Positions 15,193-24,585 of a stretch of DNA of 38,045 bases are shown piece by piece. Each line of letters begins with the position of its first letter. Positions within the stretch are counted from its first letter, which is position 1. The stretch lies in the NCBI GenBank assembly GCA_026389895.1, contig JAPLGZ010000230.1:1-38045 (forward strand), written 5' to 3'. The translations under genes were made by a program, and so were the position numbers. The stretch comes from Chloroflexota bacterium. GTDB taxonomy: Bacteria > Chloroflexota > Anaerolineae > Caldilineales > Caldilineaceae. The notes below the pieces were generated by a model. That model ran no database searches, had not been told where the DNA came from, and was given only the letters and a program-made list of their open reading frames with translations.

Positions 15193-16369
15193 TATGATAG
15201 AAAGCATCCAAGACTTGGTCATAGTGGGCCCATCCTTCCCTACTCAAGTGATCGTAGAAATCATTCATGAAATAGAGGTTGTATTCCTGATCCTCAAAGG
15301 CGACAACCGGAATGCCATAACGGTCGCCAAATTCGTGTAGCTTTTGGTAGTAAAGCGCTCGCGTGGCCGGCGAATTACCTTCATAGTCTTTAAACATACC
15401 TTTCATTGGTACACTGACAATGAGGTTATCCGCGTCTAGTTCTTTTGCCTCGCTTAATAACAGATCCAAATCTTTCCATCCATTGGCATCGTGGATCGCT
15501 TCTGTCAGCTTTTCGTCTGACCATCGATTTTTGCGTCCCGGAATTTCTGCTTGATGTCTGTGCCAAAAATCGTTCTCAAAGCCAAAAGGATTATTATCGG
15601 CTAACTGGGCTGCTTGTTGGCGTAACGTAGCAATCTTCGCTGGCCAGTCGATGCCCTGCGAGTTTTTTTGCACCGTTGGGGTAAGCGCTTGTTTTTGAAG
15701 CATGGCAAGCACGGCCCAATGATTTTGAAGATGCTGCACCGCTAGTTGAAGCCTGCCCAATGGAAACACGGCATAATAGAGAATGCGGTGCAGCGAAGAA
15801 GCACTGACCAACTGTTGGAGGGCGAAACGCAAGATGGGATCAGACCGTAAAGTCCTGGGATATTGGAGCATACGGTGGGCAAATCTTTGCTTGAGTGGCA
15901 GGCTGAGGTGCGTGCTAAAAGCAAGTTCATTGGCGTTCAGGTCAGAGAAGTTCGCCGCATAAGAAGGTTTGCTCGTGCTGAAATATAAGGGTGTCAACGA
16001 AATGACAATTTTTTTGTGCTGCGCGGCGCCATCGCTTGCTGCCAGCATGAGGGCTAGCGAGAGAGGACCCATCTCGGCCCAACCAATCGGGCAAATCATA
16101 AAGCCAGTGGGATAGGTGGACAACAGATCGAGGCCGACCTGCGAGGCGCCGAAGTGAAGTTCTGAGCTGCCATATACCGATAAGAGATCCGGCTGACGCA
16201 ATGCTGCCTTTTGGAGCGCGCCGCCTACCGCTTTTTCTGATAACCAGAGTGGCGCCAGGGCATGAATATAGCGATTCTCGGTCCATTGTGCATAGAGGGT
16301 AAAGCCAACCAGCAAGCCCAGCACTAAACCAAACGCCGTCAGACCTGAAATCAGGTGGGGTATTTTCAT
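15164..16369 (-). CDS. dltD: DltD, D-alanyl transfer protein (SGNH-like hydrolase)
   Basis: A 401-residue protein with an N-terminal membrane anchor (about residues 8-28, LISGLTAFGLVLGLLVGFTL) and an extracytoplasmic SGNH-like domain. The nucleophile region is SVYGSSELHFG (Ser about 68), a match to the DltD G-S-S-E motif, and the C-terminal block FYDHLSREGW carries the acidic residue and His of the triad. NPFGFENDFW and YGIPVVAFEDQEYN segments are also DltD-like. DltD moves D-alanine from DltX/DltB to the polymer outside the membrane. The ATG overlaps the dltC stop by one base (TAATG). It is intact and of usual length. Confidence 0.92.
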   Translation of the reverse strand: MKIPHLISGLTAFGLVLGLLVGFTLYAQWTENRYIHALAPLWLSEKAVGGALQKAALRQPDLLSVYGSSELHFGASQVGLDLLSTYPTGFMICPIGWAEMGPLSLALMLAASDGAAQHKKIVISLTPLYFSTSKPSYAANFSDLNANELAFSTHLSLPLKQRFAHRMLQYPRTLRSDPILRFALQQLVSASSLHRILYYAVFPLGRLQLAVQHLQNHWAVLAMLQKQALTPTVQKNSQGIDWPAKIATLRQQAAQLADNNPFGFENDFWHRHQAEIPGRKNRWSDEKLTEAIHDANGWKDLDLLLSEAKELDADNLIVSVPMKGMFKDYEGNSPATRALYYQKLHEFGDRYGIPVVAFEDQEYNLYFMNDFYDHLSREGWAHYDQVLDAFYHNELLKVLGH

Positions 16370-16608
16370 TAGCTTACTTTACGTTGGAGCGCAGCAACGA
16401 TTGCGCGCGGGGTGGCCCATTCTTCCCGCTCAAATTCCGCGGGCGAAATGTCGATACCCAATTGTTCAGAAAATGCTACAATCAATTCGACCGTTTTGAG
16501 CGAATCTAAAATACCTGTCTCGTATAGCTGTAGATCGAGATCCTGTTTAACCTGGCTCACTTCTGTAATTTGAGCCAGCATAGCCAATACCTTTTCTTTG
16601 GTTGGCAT
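16369..16608 (-). CDS. dltC: DltC, D-alanyl carrier protein
   Basis: A 79-residue acyl-carrier-type protein. The phosphopantetheine attachment site is the Ser of GILDSLKTVELI (residue 36 from the chosen start). Length matches DltC (about 78 residues). The ATG at 16608 has GAGG about 9 bases upstream; a GTG at 16617 is less likely. DltC shuttles D-alanine from DltA to DltB at the membrane. Here it is the first gene of the operon, unlike the common dltA-B-C-D order. A promoter candidate lies about 40 bases upstream. Confidence 0.9.
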   Translation of the reverse strand: MPTKEKVLAMLAQITEVSQVKQDLDLQLYETGILDSLKTVELIVAFSEQLGIDISPAEFEREEWATPRAIVAALQRKVS

Positions 16609-16648
16609 GAAGGTCACCCTCTATTCTTTTATTTGGCAGTTTGGCACC

Positions 16649-16677
16649 ATCCTAACACAATTTTATGCTCTAGCCAA
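16649..16677 (-). promoter_or_regulatory. Possible dlt operon promoter
   Basis: Minus strand TTGGCT (16677-16672), a 17-base spacer, then TAGGAT (16654-16649). Both boxes match the sigma-70 consensus at four of six positions, and the spacing is ideal. Confidence 0.45.
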
Positions 16678-16829
16678 CGGCCAAAAGACGTACTTTGTTC
16701 CGTGAAAGTGTAAGCTAAGAAAGCCGAGCTACGTGGCACTGATCAAAGCTAAGGGGCCATTCTTGCTGAACCGATTTATAGGAAGGGTGAAGATGTTGCG
16801 GTGGGTCTTTCTAAGAAGTTCTGTGACTT

Positions 16830-16895
16830 ACGCATGTACCGCAGGAATTAAGCATACGGGATTAAGGATACGGCTAATTCCTGCGGTACATGCGT
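16830..16895. repeat. 21-bp perfect inverted repeat at the end of the phosphoesterase gene
   Basis: Arms 16830-16850 and 16875-16895 (core ACGCATGTACCGCAGGAATT) are perfect complements around a 24-nt loop. The right arm touches the stop codon of the metallophosphoesterase gene (16895-16897). It is a likely 3'-end structure of that transcript. No U-tract on either side. Confidence 0.8.
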
Positions 16896-17716
16896 TAATA
16901 AAGTTTGAAAAATCGTTCCACTCCAGCGGCCAGCGACAACGGTTCTTCTAGGAACCAGCGCTCATAGATCCGCAGAAAGGGTACGATCTGCGAAGAAGCT
17001 GTTGCTATCTCACGCAGCATGAGGCGACCCATGGGGCCAGTTTCTTTCAAGTAGCCGGTGGTATGAAACCGTTGTACGGTCAAATTAACATCGTAGGGAA
17101 CGGCTTGGTGATGAATCGACCAACGATTGGCGTGTTGCTCCAAGATCAGGTATTGGGCTGTTGCCTGATTTTCATCGAGCGCCCAGCCAACAGAGCCTGT
17201 GGTGATAATCGTGCGGTCACCCCACAGGCGCACCTGGCACCAATGTTCATGCCCGCGCACGATGTAGCGTTCTAGGCTGTTGGGGAACATCTCTGGCAGT
17301 TCGGCTTCTGGCGTATAGGCGGCGATCAGGTCATTATCGCGGCGTAGGGAAGCATGGACAATGAGTAGATCGGGGGCTGCTGGCGGGCGTATGGCAAATG
17401 GCAATTTGCGGAACGAATGCCGTTCTGCGTCCGTGAATTGGGCCGCAGTCCATTGCACGGGGGCAAAACGTTCGGTCTGCCACACGGCTGGTGCATGGGG
17501 CAGACCGAAGTCAAAGATATAACGTTCATGATTGCCGCGCAAGATCAGGCAAGGAACCGTTTGCGCCAGTTGCCAACAGAGCGCAGAGTCGGGCGCACCA
17601 TTGATCAAGTCACCGGCAATCACCAACTGGTCTACCTTTTGTTGGTGCACATGCTGCAACACGGCTTCAAAGGCGGGCAAATTGCCATGAATATCCGCTA
17701 GAATCGCAATTCGCAT
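16895..17716 (-). CDS. Calcineurin-like metallophosphoesterase (YfcE/MJ0936 type)
   Basis: A 273-residue protein with the metallophosphoesterase motifs in order: ADIHGN (D8, H10), AGDLINGAPDS (D36), LRGNHERY (N62, H63), a histidine in VHASLRRDND and GHEHW near residue 155. All metal ligands are present, so a two-metal phosphodiesterase or phosphatase is expected. The substrate is not readable; relatives act on cyclic nucleotides, phosphodiesters or diadenosine polyphosphates. It starts 17 bases after the M32 carboxypeptidase stop, so the two genes are probably co-transcribed. No strong ribosome binding site was seen before the ATG. Confidence 0.88.
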   Translation of the reverse strand: MRIAILADIHGNLPAFEAVLQHVHQQKVDQLVIAGDLINGAPDSALCWQLAQTVPCLILRGNHERYIFDFGLPHAPAVWQTERFAPVQWTAAQFTDAERHSFRKLPFAIRPPAAPDLLIVHASLRRDNDLIAAYTPEAELPEMFPNSLERYIVRGHEHWCQVRLWGDRTIITTGSVGWALDENQATAQYLILEQHANRWSIHHQAVPYDVNLTVQRFHTTGYLKETGPMGRLMLREIATASSQIVPFLRIYERWFLEEPLSLAAGVERFFKLY

Positions 17717-17733
17717 ACCGCGTTCACCGGTGC

Positions 17734-19269
17734 TCAGCTCAGTTGGTAAATTGTGCCATATTTGTTGCGTAAATAGTCGATATAAGGGTTGAGGCTCAGT
17801 GGCCCACCGGTGACTCGGTGCAGCAATTCGGTGGTGGTAAATTTGCTGCCATGTTGGTAGATGTTCTCACGCAACCAGGTGTGTAACGTTGAAAATTGTC
17901 CGTGGGTAATTTCACCAGGGATCCCTGGGTGGGCTTGCAAGGCCGCCGCATAGAATTGTGAGGCCATAATATTGCCCAACGTATAGCCTTGAAAGGCGCC
18001 GCCAATCAGGCCCCCGTACCAATGGACATCTTGCAAGACCCCATCGCGATTGTCTGGCGCCATAATACCCAAACTGGTTGAGTATTGTTCCTGCCAAGCA
18101 TCCGGCAAGTCGGCGATGGCTAACTTACCTTCCAATAGTGCCAATTCCAGATCAAACCGAATAATGACATGTAAATTATAAGTGACTTCGTCTGCATCTG
18201 TGCGAATCAACGAGCGCTCGACTTGGTTGATCGCCCGATAGAAGGTTTCTAGTGGCACCTCGCGCAGTTGAGCTGGAAAAATCGTTTGGAGTTTGGGGTA
18301 ATAATATTGCCAAAAGCCTAGACTGCGCCCCACAATATTTTCCCATAAGCGAGATTGGCTCTCATGCACGCCGGATGAGGTCCCCTCGGCCAAGGGGGTG
18401 CCTTCATATTGGGGTGAGATGCCCTGCTCATAAAGCGCATGACCAGATTCGTGCATGGTGCTAAATAGGGCATCACCGAGATCGTGTTCATTGACACGGG
18501 TTGTGATGCGGACATCGCCCAGTGAAAATTTGGTCATAAATGGATGGTGCGTTTTATCTTGGCGACCCCGTTGGAAATCATAGCCAAACTTTTTGATCGC
18601 TGCGATGCCAGCGGCTAGCTGATCCGCTTCTGGGAAGAATTGATGGAGAAAACGCGTGTCCACGGGTGATTGCTCGCCGATCGCCTTGACCAGTGGCGTC
18701 AAGGCCGCGCGCAGCTCGGCAAAGAGTGGACGAATTGTCGATACCTTCATCCCATAATCCACCTGATCGATCAGCGGATCGGCAATATGTTCATAGCCAG
18801 GAAAGAAATTAGCAAAGCGACGACTTAACTCTAACGTTTTTTCTAAAAAAGGCTGGACCACCGCAAAGTCGTTGGCGGGGCGTGCCGTCGTCCAGATTTC
18901 ATAGAGGGCGGCTGTATGGCTAGCTATTTCGGACACAAAGTCTGAAGGAACTTTGGTCGCATTTTCATAATTCCGCCGCGTCAAGCGGATCAGCGCCGCG
19001 TCATCGGCATCGTAGGGTAGATTTTCTGCATAAGGATTCAGATCGTCTAGCAATTTGCCAACGGCGGGATCGGTAAATTTTTCATGGGCCAGCCGTTGCA
19101 GCGTCGCTAACTGGCGGCCACGTGCCGCACCACCACCCGGCGGCATATAGGTCGTTTGATCCCAGTTTAATAGCGCCGCCGCCGATGCCAAGTCATTAAT
19201 TTCGTGTAAACGCTTGAATAAATCGGTGCGTTTTGTGTCAATGTTGTTCGTCTTCGTGTTCTCTGTCAC
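17734..19269 (-). CDS. Carboxypeptidase Taq family metallopeptidase (M32)
   Basis: A 511-residue zinc carboxypeptidase of family M32. The zinc site HEXXH is H273-E-S-G-H277 in TMHESGHALYEQG; the third ligand is E303 in VHESQSRLWEN. LNWDQTTYMPPGGGAARG near the N-terminus and DEVTYNLHVIIRFDLE near the C-terminus are family hallmarks. Length is normal (about 500). It removes C-terminal residues from peptides, most likely in the cytoplasm since no signal peptide is seen. The start is a GTG with AGGA about 9 bases upstream. It lies 17 bases before the phosphoesterase gene. Confidence 0.94.
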   Translation of the reverse strand: MTENTKTNNIDTKRTDLFKRLHEINDLASAAALLNWDQTTYMPPGGGAARGRQLATLQRLAHEKFTDPAVGKLLDDLNPYAENLPYDADDAALIRLTRRNYENATKVPSDFVSEIASHTAALYEIWTTARPANDFAVVQPFLEKTLELSRRFANFFPGYEHIADPLIDQVDYGMKVSTIRPLFAELRAALTPLVKAIGEQSPVDTRFLHQFFPEADQLAAGIAAIKKFGYDFQRGRQDKTHHPFMTKFSLGDVRITTRVNEHDLGDALFSTMHESGHALYEQGISPQYEGTPLAEGTSSGVHESQSRLWENIVGRSLGFWQYYYPKLQTIFPAQLREVPLETFYRAINQVERSLIRTDADEVTYNLHVIIRFDLELALLEGKLAIADLPDAWQEQYSTSLGIMAPDNRDGVLQDVHWYGGLIGGAFQGYTLGNIMASQFYAAALQAHPGIPGEITHGQFSTLHTWLRENIYQHGSKFTTTELLHRVTGGPLSLNPYIDYLRNKYGTIYQLS

Positions 19270-19500
19270 AATATTTTTCCTGTCTTTGTGATAATCTGAC
19301 CTCGATTGCAGCGATGCGGGCGTTCAGATTCAGCACTGTTTGCCATTGACACCAGACCGTGATCAGCCCCTGTTAGTCAAGTAAGTATATCATAGGCATT
19401 AAAACTTGCGATAATTTAACCTTTTTCTCGTTAGCTGTAAAATCGATTCTGCACAGTCTTTTTCCTAGAAATCCATATGTTACAATGTTCACAAGCCAAA
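19270..19500. other. Divergent intergenic region, no gene seen
   Basis: AT-rich spacer between the M32 gene (minus) and the S1 gene (plus). Apart from the S1 promoter further right, no structure or coding frame stands out. Confidence 0.5.
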
Positions 19501-19507
19501 CTTATCT

Positions 19508-19537
19508 TTGGCAATATGGGGTATCAAGCGGTATAAT
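19508..19537 (+). promoter_or_regulatory. Sigma-70 promoter of the S1-domain gene
   Basis: TTGGCA (19508-19513), an 18-base spacer and a perfect TATAAT (19532-19537), about 95 bases before the start codon. Confidence 0.75.
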
Positions 19538-19631
19538 AGATCAAATTAGTTAGGATATTTAATGAATTGGGGATTGCAGCATATTAATTCAGCATAGTAA
19601 TTAACGTGCTGCCAGGATTGGGGAGGAAATA

Positions 19632-20660
19632 ATGAGTGAAAATGCAGAAATGACCGCTACGGGTACAGAGGTAGCTGCTGATGCAGTTGCAACACCTAGC
19701 GAAACACCTGTGAACGCAGCACCCGCCATGACAGCTGAGCCAACCGCTCAGGCGTCGAGCGAAAATAGTGAAGTGAGTAGTGAAAATGCCGAAATGACCG
19801 CTACGGGGACAGAGGAAACTGCTGTTGAAACCCCCGATAGTGGCTTTGATGCTGCTGGTAATCAAGATGGCGGCGAATACGGCGATGATGAAAGCGATGA
19901 ATCTAAACGCGTTGTACGCATGCTCAGCGTCGGTCAGCCGGTAAAGGGTATGGTAAAGCGGGTTTCCGATTTTGGCGCTTTTGTCGACATTGGTGTGGGC
20001 CGCGATGGTTTGGTGCACATCTCTGAATTGTCTGTCAAGCGAATTGGCAAAGTAAGTGATCTGCTCAAAGTGGGCCAAGAAGTCACTTTGTGGATCAAAA
20101 AATTGGATCGCGAACGCAATCGCATTAGCCTGACTATGATTGAGCCAGGCACAAAAACGATGCGCGATCTCGAAAAGGGTGATATTGTCCAAGGCACCGT
20201 CACCCGTTTGATGCCTTATGGCGCATTCGTTGATTTAGGGGTTGGTCGTGACGCTTTGCTCCATGTCCGTGAAATGGGTGAGCGCTTTGTCGCTCGACCC
20301 GAAGATGTGGTGACAGTGGGTGAGGTGATCGAGACTCGTATTATCGAGATCAGCCGCCGGCGCAGTCGCATTGATCTGAGTATGAAGGGTTTACGCCCAG
20401 AGCCAGAGCCAGAACCGACACCCACGCCGGAACCCCAGGTTGCCAATGAACCAGCAGCCCAAGAACCGGTAAACGAAGATCAATTTGCCGATGTGGAAGT
20501 GCTTTCACCAATCGAATTGGCCTTTAAGCTGGCGATGGAAGCCAGTGGCAAGACGATTAATATGAAGCAAGATAAGCCCACCAAGCGCAATACCAACAGC
20601 CGCAGCCGAGCGCGCGCAATGCAAGAAGAGATTATTTCGCGCACGCTAGGGTCAAAGTAA
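19632..20660 (+). CDS. Two-domain S1 RNA-binding protein (ribosomal S1-like)
   Basis: A 342-residue protein. An acidic, Ala/Thr/Glu-rich N-terminus (1-95) is followed by two S1 OB-fold domains: about 97-170 (GMVKRVSDFGAFVDIGVGRD, GLVHISEL) and about 175-252 (GTVTRLMPYGAFVDLGVGRD, LLHVREM). A Pro/Glu linker and a basic C-terminus follow. Such proteins bind single-stranded RNA and may serve as a short ribosomal protein S1 or an mRNA-binding factor. The 12-residue N-terminal word SENAEMTATGTE occurs twice, a recent duplication. GGGAGG lies 6 bases before the ATG. It is a single-gene unit with its own promoter and terminator, suggesting high expression. Confidence 0.9.
   Translation: MSENAEMTATGTEVAADAVATPSETPVNAAPAMTAEPTAQASSENSEVSSENAEMTATGTEETAVETPDSGFDAAGNQDGGEYGDDESDESKRVVRMLSVGQPVKGMVKRVSDFGAFVDIGVGRDGLVHISELSVKRIGKVSDLLKVGQEVTLWIKKLDRERNRISLTMIEPGTKTMRDLEKGDIVQGTVTRLMPYGAFVDLGVGRDALLHVREMGERFVARPEDVVTVGEVIETRIIEISRRRSRIDLSMKGLRPEPEPEPTPTPEPQVANEPAAQEPVNEDQFADVEVLSPIELAFKLAMEASGKTINMKQDKPTKRNTNSRSRARAMQEEIISRTLGSK
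19635..19671 (+). repeat. 37-nt direct repeat, copy 1
   Basis: Matches 19779-19815 with two mismatches in 37 bases. In frame within the S1-domain gene, encoding SENAEMTATGTE. Confidence 0.85.
19779..19815 (+). repeat. 37-nt direct repeat, copy 2
   Basis: Second copy of the segment at 19635-19671, 144 bases apart, in the same reading frame. Confidence 0.85.
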
Positions 20661-20688
20661 GCGTCTGGATCGCATAACGTGATAATAT

Positions 20689-20728
20689 AAAAGCGCCGCA
20701 AGAATTTTCTTGCGGCGCTTTTTTTATT
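20689..20728 (+). terminator. Intrinsic terminator of the S1-domain gene
   Basis: AAAAGCGCCGCAAGA and TCTTGCGGCGCTTTT form a 15-bp stem with a TTTT loop, followed by a run of T. A canonical rho-independent terminator 28 bases after the stop. Confidence 0.93.
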
Positions 20729-20809
20729 TCCGAGAAATTAGCGGAGTGTCGTACCCCGTTGGCTAAAGCTCGGCACACCATGAAGCCAGGGCTCCTGATC
20801 GGTCATCCC

Positions 20810-21877
20810 CTAAAAACTGGAGACGTTTAAGTAGGCCAGTACAGCTAACGTGATGTTGTAGACTGCGTGTACGATCATCGATGTGCTGGTATTGGCGCGA
20901 TTGCGCACAAGCCCTAAAACTAACCCCAAGAGAAAAACAACCAATGTAGAGAGGCTGAGACCATAGGTGCTATGCAGCAGCGCAAAAACCACGGCTGTCA
21001 GTTCCAGACCAAAACGTGGCTGCACCGCGCCGCGCAATAAGGTCTCTTCGCCCAAGGCGGCCGCCACACCAATGGTCAAGATCCCCACCAGGGTGCGCGA
21101 TAGAGGCCCCAACAGCTGTTCGGTTAATTTTTCTACATTCGGATCAAAGCCAATTTGAAACAGGCTACTAACCCGCTCCAGCAACATGACAACTGGCACA
21201 AGCAATAAGCCCAGGACAACGCCGAAGAGGACCTGGCGCCAACTGGGTTTGACGATGCCCAGCCGTTGCAATGCGCTGGCCCAATCGCGGCGTATCAGCC
21301 AGCCAACACCGACAATCGCCAGCAGCGCGGTCAAAATTTGTTGAGCCCAGAGGCTGGCCAGGGTGACGGCGGGCTGGCCACCTGCCGTCTGCTGCTCGAT
21401 GGTCGTGGCCAGGTTGCCGAGACCCGTGCCCAACGTGATCATTAAGTTGATTACCACGAGCATGATATAGGCCAGGGCAACGGCATGGACAGGGCTGGCC
21501 GCGTCGATAGGCAGGACGTGGGCCAAAAGTCGCCGCACCGCAGGGATCAACAAAACCATACCGAGCAGGGCTGGCAGCCAGATGCCCGTGCCATAGACCG
21601 CAAAGCCACCAATGAGCTGCACGGGGTCGACGCCTGGCGCAAAAAACGTGCTAGACTGTTGGGCCAAACTTGGATCTTGGATGAGACGAATCGCGATCTG
21701 TTGCAGCAACAGCCCACCGACGAGTAGGGTGCCATAGAGCAAAATTAGCATCCCGTAACTTATAACGACGAAGCTTCGATAAGGCTCATTGCTTTGCCGG
21801 CGCTTTTCTGCGAGATTGGCTATCATAATAATTAGCCCTAACAAACCAAACAGAATCAGTGTACTGATGATTTCCAC
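20810..21877 (-). CDS. CPBP-family intramembrane metalloprotease (CAAX protease/bacteriocin-processing fold)
   Basis: A 355-residue protein with about eight membrane segments. The active-site motifs are complete: EETLLRG (EExxxR), FALLHSTYG (FxxxH) and HAVYN (HxxxN) near the C-terminus. The family includes CAAX prenyl proteases, bacteriocin-immunity proteins and membrane regulators; the role here is unknown. The open frame extends upstream to 21988, with an ATG at 21928. Only the GTG at 21877 has a good ribosome binding site (GGAG, 9 bases), and it starts directly at the first membrane segment (VEIISTLILFGLLGL), so it was chosen with some doubt. It is divergent from ppk1. Confidence 0.85.
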   Translation of the reverse strand: MEIISTLILFGLLGLIIMIANLAEKRRQSNEPYRSFVVISYGMLILLYGTLLVGGLLLQQIAIRLIQDPSLAQQSSTFFAPGVDPVQLIGGFAVYGTGIWLPALLGMVLLIPAVRRLLAHVLPIDAASPVHAVALAYIMLVVINLMITLGTGLGNLATTIEQQTAGGQPAVTLASLWAQQILTALLAIVGVGWLIRRDWASALQRLGIVKPSWRQVLFGVVLGLLLVPVVMLLERVSSLFQIGFDPNVEKLTEQLLGPLSRTLVGILTIGVAAALGEETLLRGAVQPRFGLELTAVVFALLHSTYGLSLSTLVVFLLGLVLGLVRNRANTSTSMIVHAVYNITLAVLAYLNVSSF

Positions 21878-22170
21878 TATTGTATACTCCGTTTTGTAGG
21901 TCACTGCCGGATGCTCTATTGCTGCCATTGCAACAGAGCTAGTTGACAGAACGCTTTGGTGGGCCCATACACAAGGCCCAAGTTGCAAGTCTAATGCTTC
22001 TTCGCATGGGCTGCAAACCGGCGCATAGGCTAGTGCTTTTACAACTTATGTCTGATTATTTCTGAGGCCTTTGTACGTTGTATCAGGCTAAATTCGCCAG
22101 TGGCGCTTAATCTGCCATTAACATTCCTATGATAAAAAATTATGCCACATCTAGATGCGTAATTTACCCA

Positions 22171-22199
22171 TAGACAACGCTCTATAAAATGATTACAAT
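22171..22199 (+). promoter_or_regulatory. Possible promoter of ppk1
   Basis: TAGACA (22171-22176), a 17-base spacer and TACAAT (22194-22199), about 87 bases before the chosen start. Each box differs from consensus at one position. Confidence 0.6.
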
Positions 22200-22285
22200 A
22201 GGTCCTAATTCCCCGCTCACGCTCAGTGGCGCGGCTATTACGACCTATTTTCAAATTCATCCTGTACACCGAGAAGGATGTTCGT

Positions 22286-24532
22286 ATGTCAAGCAGAACC
22301 TCAACCAACCATAAAAAGACCATCCGCAAACTGTCTGTACCTGCGCCCAGTGAAAATGGCCTGGGCGCCGATTCCGTGATCCTGCCTATGGAGCGCACCT
22401 ATCTGCCGGATGCCGATCTCACGAACCTTTCCCTAGAAGAGCTAAGTACTTCACCGCAGGTCTATAATTCAGAATTAAACTGGCTTGATTTTAACTGGCG
22501 CGTTTTTCATGAAGCGCTGGACAGTCGAACACCGCTCCTCGAACGTTTGAAATTCTTGGCCATTACGGCGAGCAATTTGGATGAATTTTTTCGCAAACGT
22601 GTGGGCGGGCTCAAACGCCAAAAGGCCGCAGGCATCGCGAATTTAACTTTGCGGGGTTGGACGCCCGATGTTCAACTGCAACTGATTGCCCGCGCCGTGC
22701 GCCCGATGATTGAGGCGCAGAGCCGCTGTTTGCAAGAAGATATTTTACCGGCCCTGGCCGAATATGATGTACGCATTTTTAACTACACAGATCTGGACGC
22801 CCAGCAACAAAAGCGCCTGCAACGTTATTATGAAACCGAAGTGTATCCGATTTTGACGCCACTGGCGGTTGATCCGGGCCATCCTTTCCCCTTCATCAGT
22901 GATATGAGTCTGAGTTTGGGGGTGCTGCTGCATGACCCAATCACCGGCGAAAACCAATTCGCACGCGTCAAAGTGCCGGCCAACCGGCCACGTTGGGTGC
23001 CGCTCGAAAACCCGCAACATTTTGTCCCGCTCGAACAGATTATGATCCATCACCTCGACACGCTTTTCCAGGGGATGGACCTGATCGCGGCTTATCCCTT
23101 CCGCGTGACGCGTAACGCGGATATTGCGCGCAATGAAGAAGAGGCCGAAGATCTGCTGGAATTGATCAGCGAAGAATTGCGTGAACGCCGTTTCGCACCT
23201 GTCGTGCGTTTAGAAGTGGCCGCTTCGATGCCAGAAAACATCTTGACCATGTTGCGCGATGAGATGGAATTAGATGTGACAGACGTTTATCTCGTCGATG
23301 GTCTGCTGCGCCTAACCGATCTGTTCCCGCTGGCTGATATGAATTTGCCACACTTGAAATATGAACCGTGGACGCCTGTGACGCCGGTGCGTTTGGTGGG
23401 CATTGACAGCAATTCGCGCCCTAACGAAATTTTCTCCTTGATCCGTCAAGGTGATCTGCTGGTTCATCACCCGTATCACAGCTTTGCCGCCAGCACACAA
23501 AATTTTATTGAAACGGCGGCACGTGATCCGCAGGTACTGGCGATCAAACAGACGCTCTACCGCACGAGCGCCGATTCACCCATTGTGCGGGCGTTGATCC
23601 AGGCGGCTGAACAGGGCAAACAGGTGGCGGTGCTTGTAGAAGTGAAGGCGCGTTTTGATGAAGCACAAAACATTGAATGGGCGCGCTTGCTCGAAGACGC
23701 GGGCTGTCATGTCGCCTATGGCTTGGTAGGGTTAAAGACCCACTCTAAACTCTCTTTGGTGATCCGTGAAGAAGAGGATGGCTTGCGCGCCTATTTTCAT
23801 GTAGGTACTGGCAACTATAACCCCAAAACGGCGGGGCTTTATACGGACTTAGGCCTTTTTAGTTGTGATCCTGCTATTGCAGCTGATCTGATGGATCTGT
23901 TCAATTATCTCACTGGTTACAGCCGGCAGGATGTCTACCGCAAATTATTGGTGGCGCCGGTCACTATGCGCCAATCTTTCCTCGACATGATTGATGTAGA
24001 AATCGGGCATGCGATGGCTGGGCGACCCGCCCGCATCATGGCCAAAATGAATGGCCTAGAAGATCCTGTCCTCGTGCGCAAACTCTACGAAGCCAGCCAG
24101 GCCGGCGTCTCGATCGATTTGAATATCCGGGGTGTCTGTCGTCTGCGGCCGGGGTTGCCCGGGATTAGCGAGAATATTCGTGTGCTCAGTATTATCGGGC
24201 GCTTTTTGGAGCATTCACGCATCTTCTATTTCGCAAATGGGGGGGATGCGCGCTACTTTATTGGCAGCGCCGACTGGATGCGGCGTAATCTGACCAACCG
24301 CGTAGAGGCCATTGTTCCCATTGAGGACCCGCATTTACGCGAACAGCTTGATCTCGTCCTCCAGGCGTCGCTCAATGACTACCGCCAAGGCTGGGAGATG
24401 TTACCTGATGGGCGTTATCGCCAACGCCAGCCTAGTGAAAGTCCTACTCTCGGCTCAGGTGAACGGGGTCTTCATGATACCTTAATGCTCTACACGCGCA
24501 CGCTGAGTACACAACTGCCAGATAATTTGTAG
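22286..24532 (+). CDS. ppk1: Polyphosphate kinase 1
   Basis: A 748-residue polyphosphate kinase. The N-terminal domain has [16 protein letters not shown] and [15 protein letters not shown]; then [11 protein letters not shown]; the catalytic core has [15 protein letters not shown] and [11 protein letters not shown], with the histidine that carries the phospho-intermediate (about H486). [20 protein letters not shown] and [17 protein letters not shown] complete the PPK1 pattern. It makes inorganic polyphosphate from ATP, at the inner face of the membrane. The start at 22286 ([10 protein letters not shown]) has AAGG about 10 bases upstream; the frame itself is open to a GTG at 22226. It is a single gene here with no adjacent exopolyphosphatase or phosphate transporter. 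Confidence 0.96.
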   Translation: MSSRTSTNHKKTIRKLSVPAPSENGLGADSVILPMERTYLPDADLTNLSLEELSTSPQVYNSELNWLDFNWRVFHEALDSRTPLLERLKFLAITASNLDEFFRKRVGGLKRQKAAGIANLTLRGWTPDVQLQLIARAVRPMIEAQSRCLQEDILPALAEYDVRIFNYTDLDAQQQKRLQRYYETEVYPILTPLAVDPGHPFPFISDMSLSLGVLLHDPITGENQFARVKVPANRPRWVPLENPQHFVPLEQIMIHHLDTLFQGMDLIAAYPFRVTRNADIARNEEEAEDLLELISEELRERRFAPVVRLEVAASMPENILTMLRDEMELDVTDVYLVDGLLRLTDLFPLADMNLPHLKYEPWTPVTPVRLVGIDSNSRPNEIFSLIRQGDLLVHHPYHSFAASTQNFIETAARDPQVLAIKQTLYRTSADSPIVRALIQAAEQGKQVAVLVEVKARFDEAQNIEWARLLEDAGCHVAYGLVGLKTHSKLSLVIREEEDGLRAYFHVGTGNYNPKTAGLYTDLGLFSCDPAIAADLMDLFNYLTGYSRQDVYRKLLVAPVTMRQSFLDMIDVEIGHAMAGRPARIMAKMNGLEDPVLVRKLYEASQAGVSIDLNIRGVCRLRPGLPGISENIRVLSIIGRFLEHSRIFYFANGGDARYFIGSADWMRRNLTNRVEAIVPIEDPHLREQLDLVLQASLNDYRQGWEMLPDGRYRQRQPSESPTLGSGERGLHDTLMLYTRTLSTQLPDNL

Positions 24533-24585
24533 TTTGTTATCCAGAGGATTGACCGACCTGGCGTCTGCTGGCTTTACTGCAACCT

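Noticed and set aside
19584-20192. 202-residue minus-strand frame opposite the S1 gene
   Set aside because: It has no family character, is Cys/Phe/His-rich in an antisense manner and lies over a well-supported gene with promoter and terminator.
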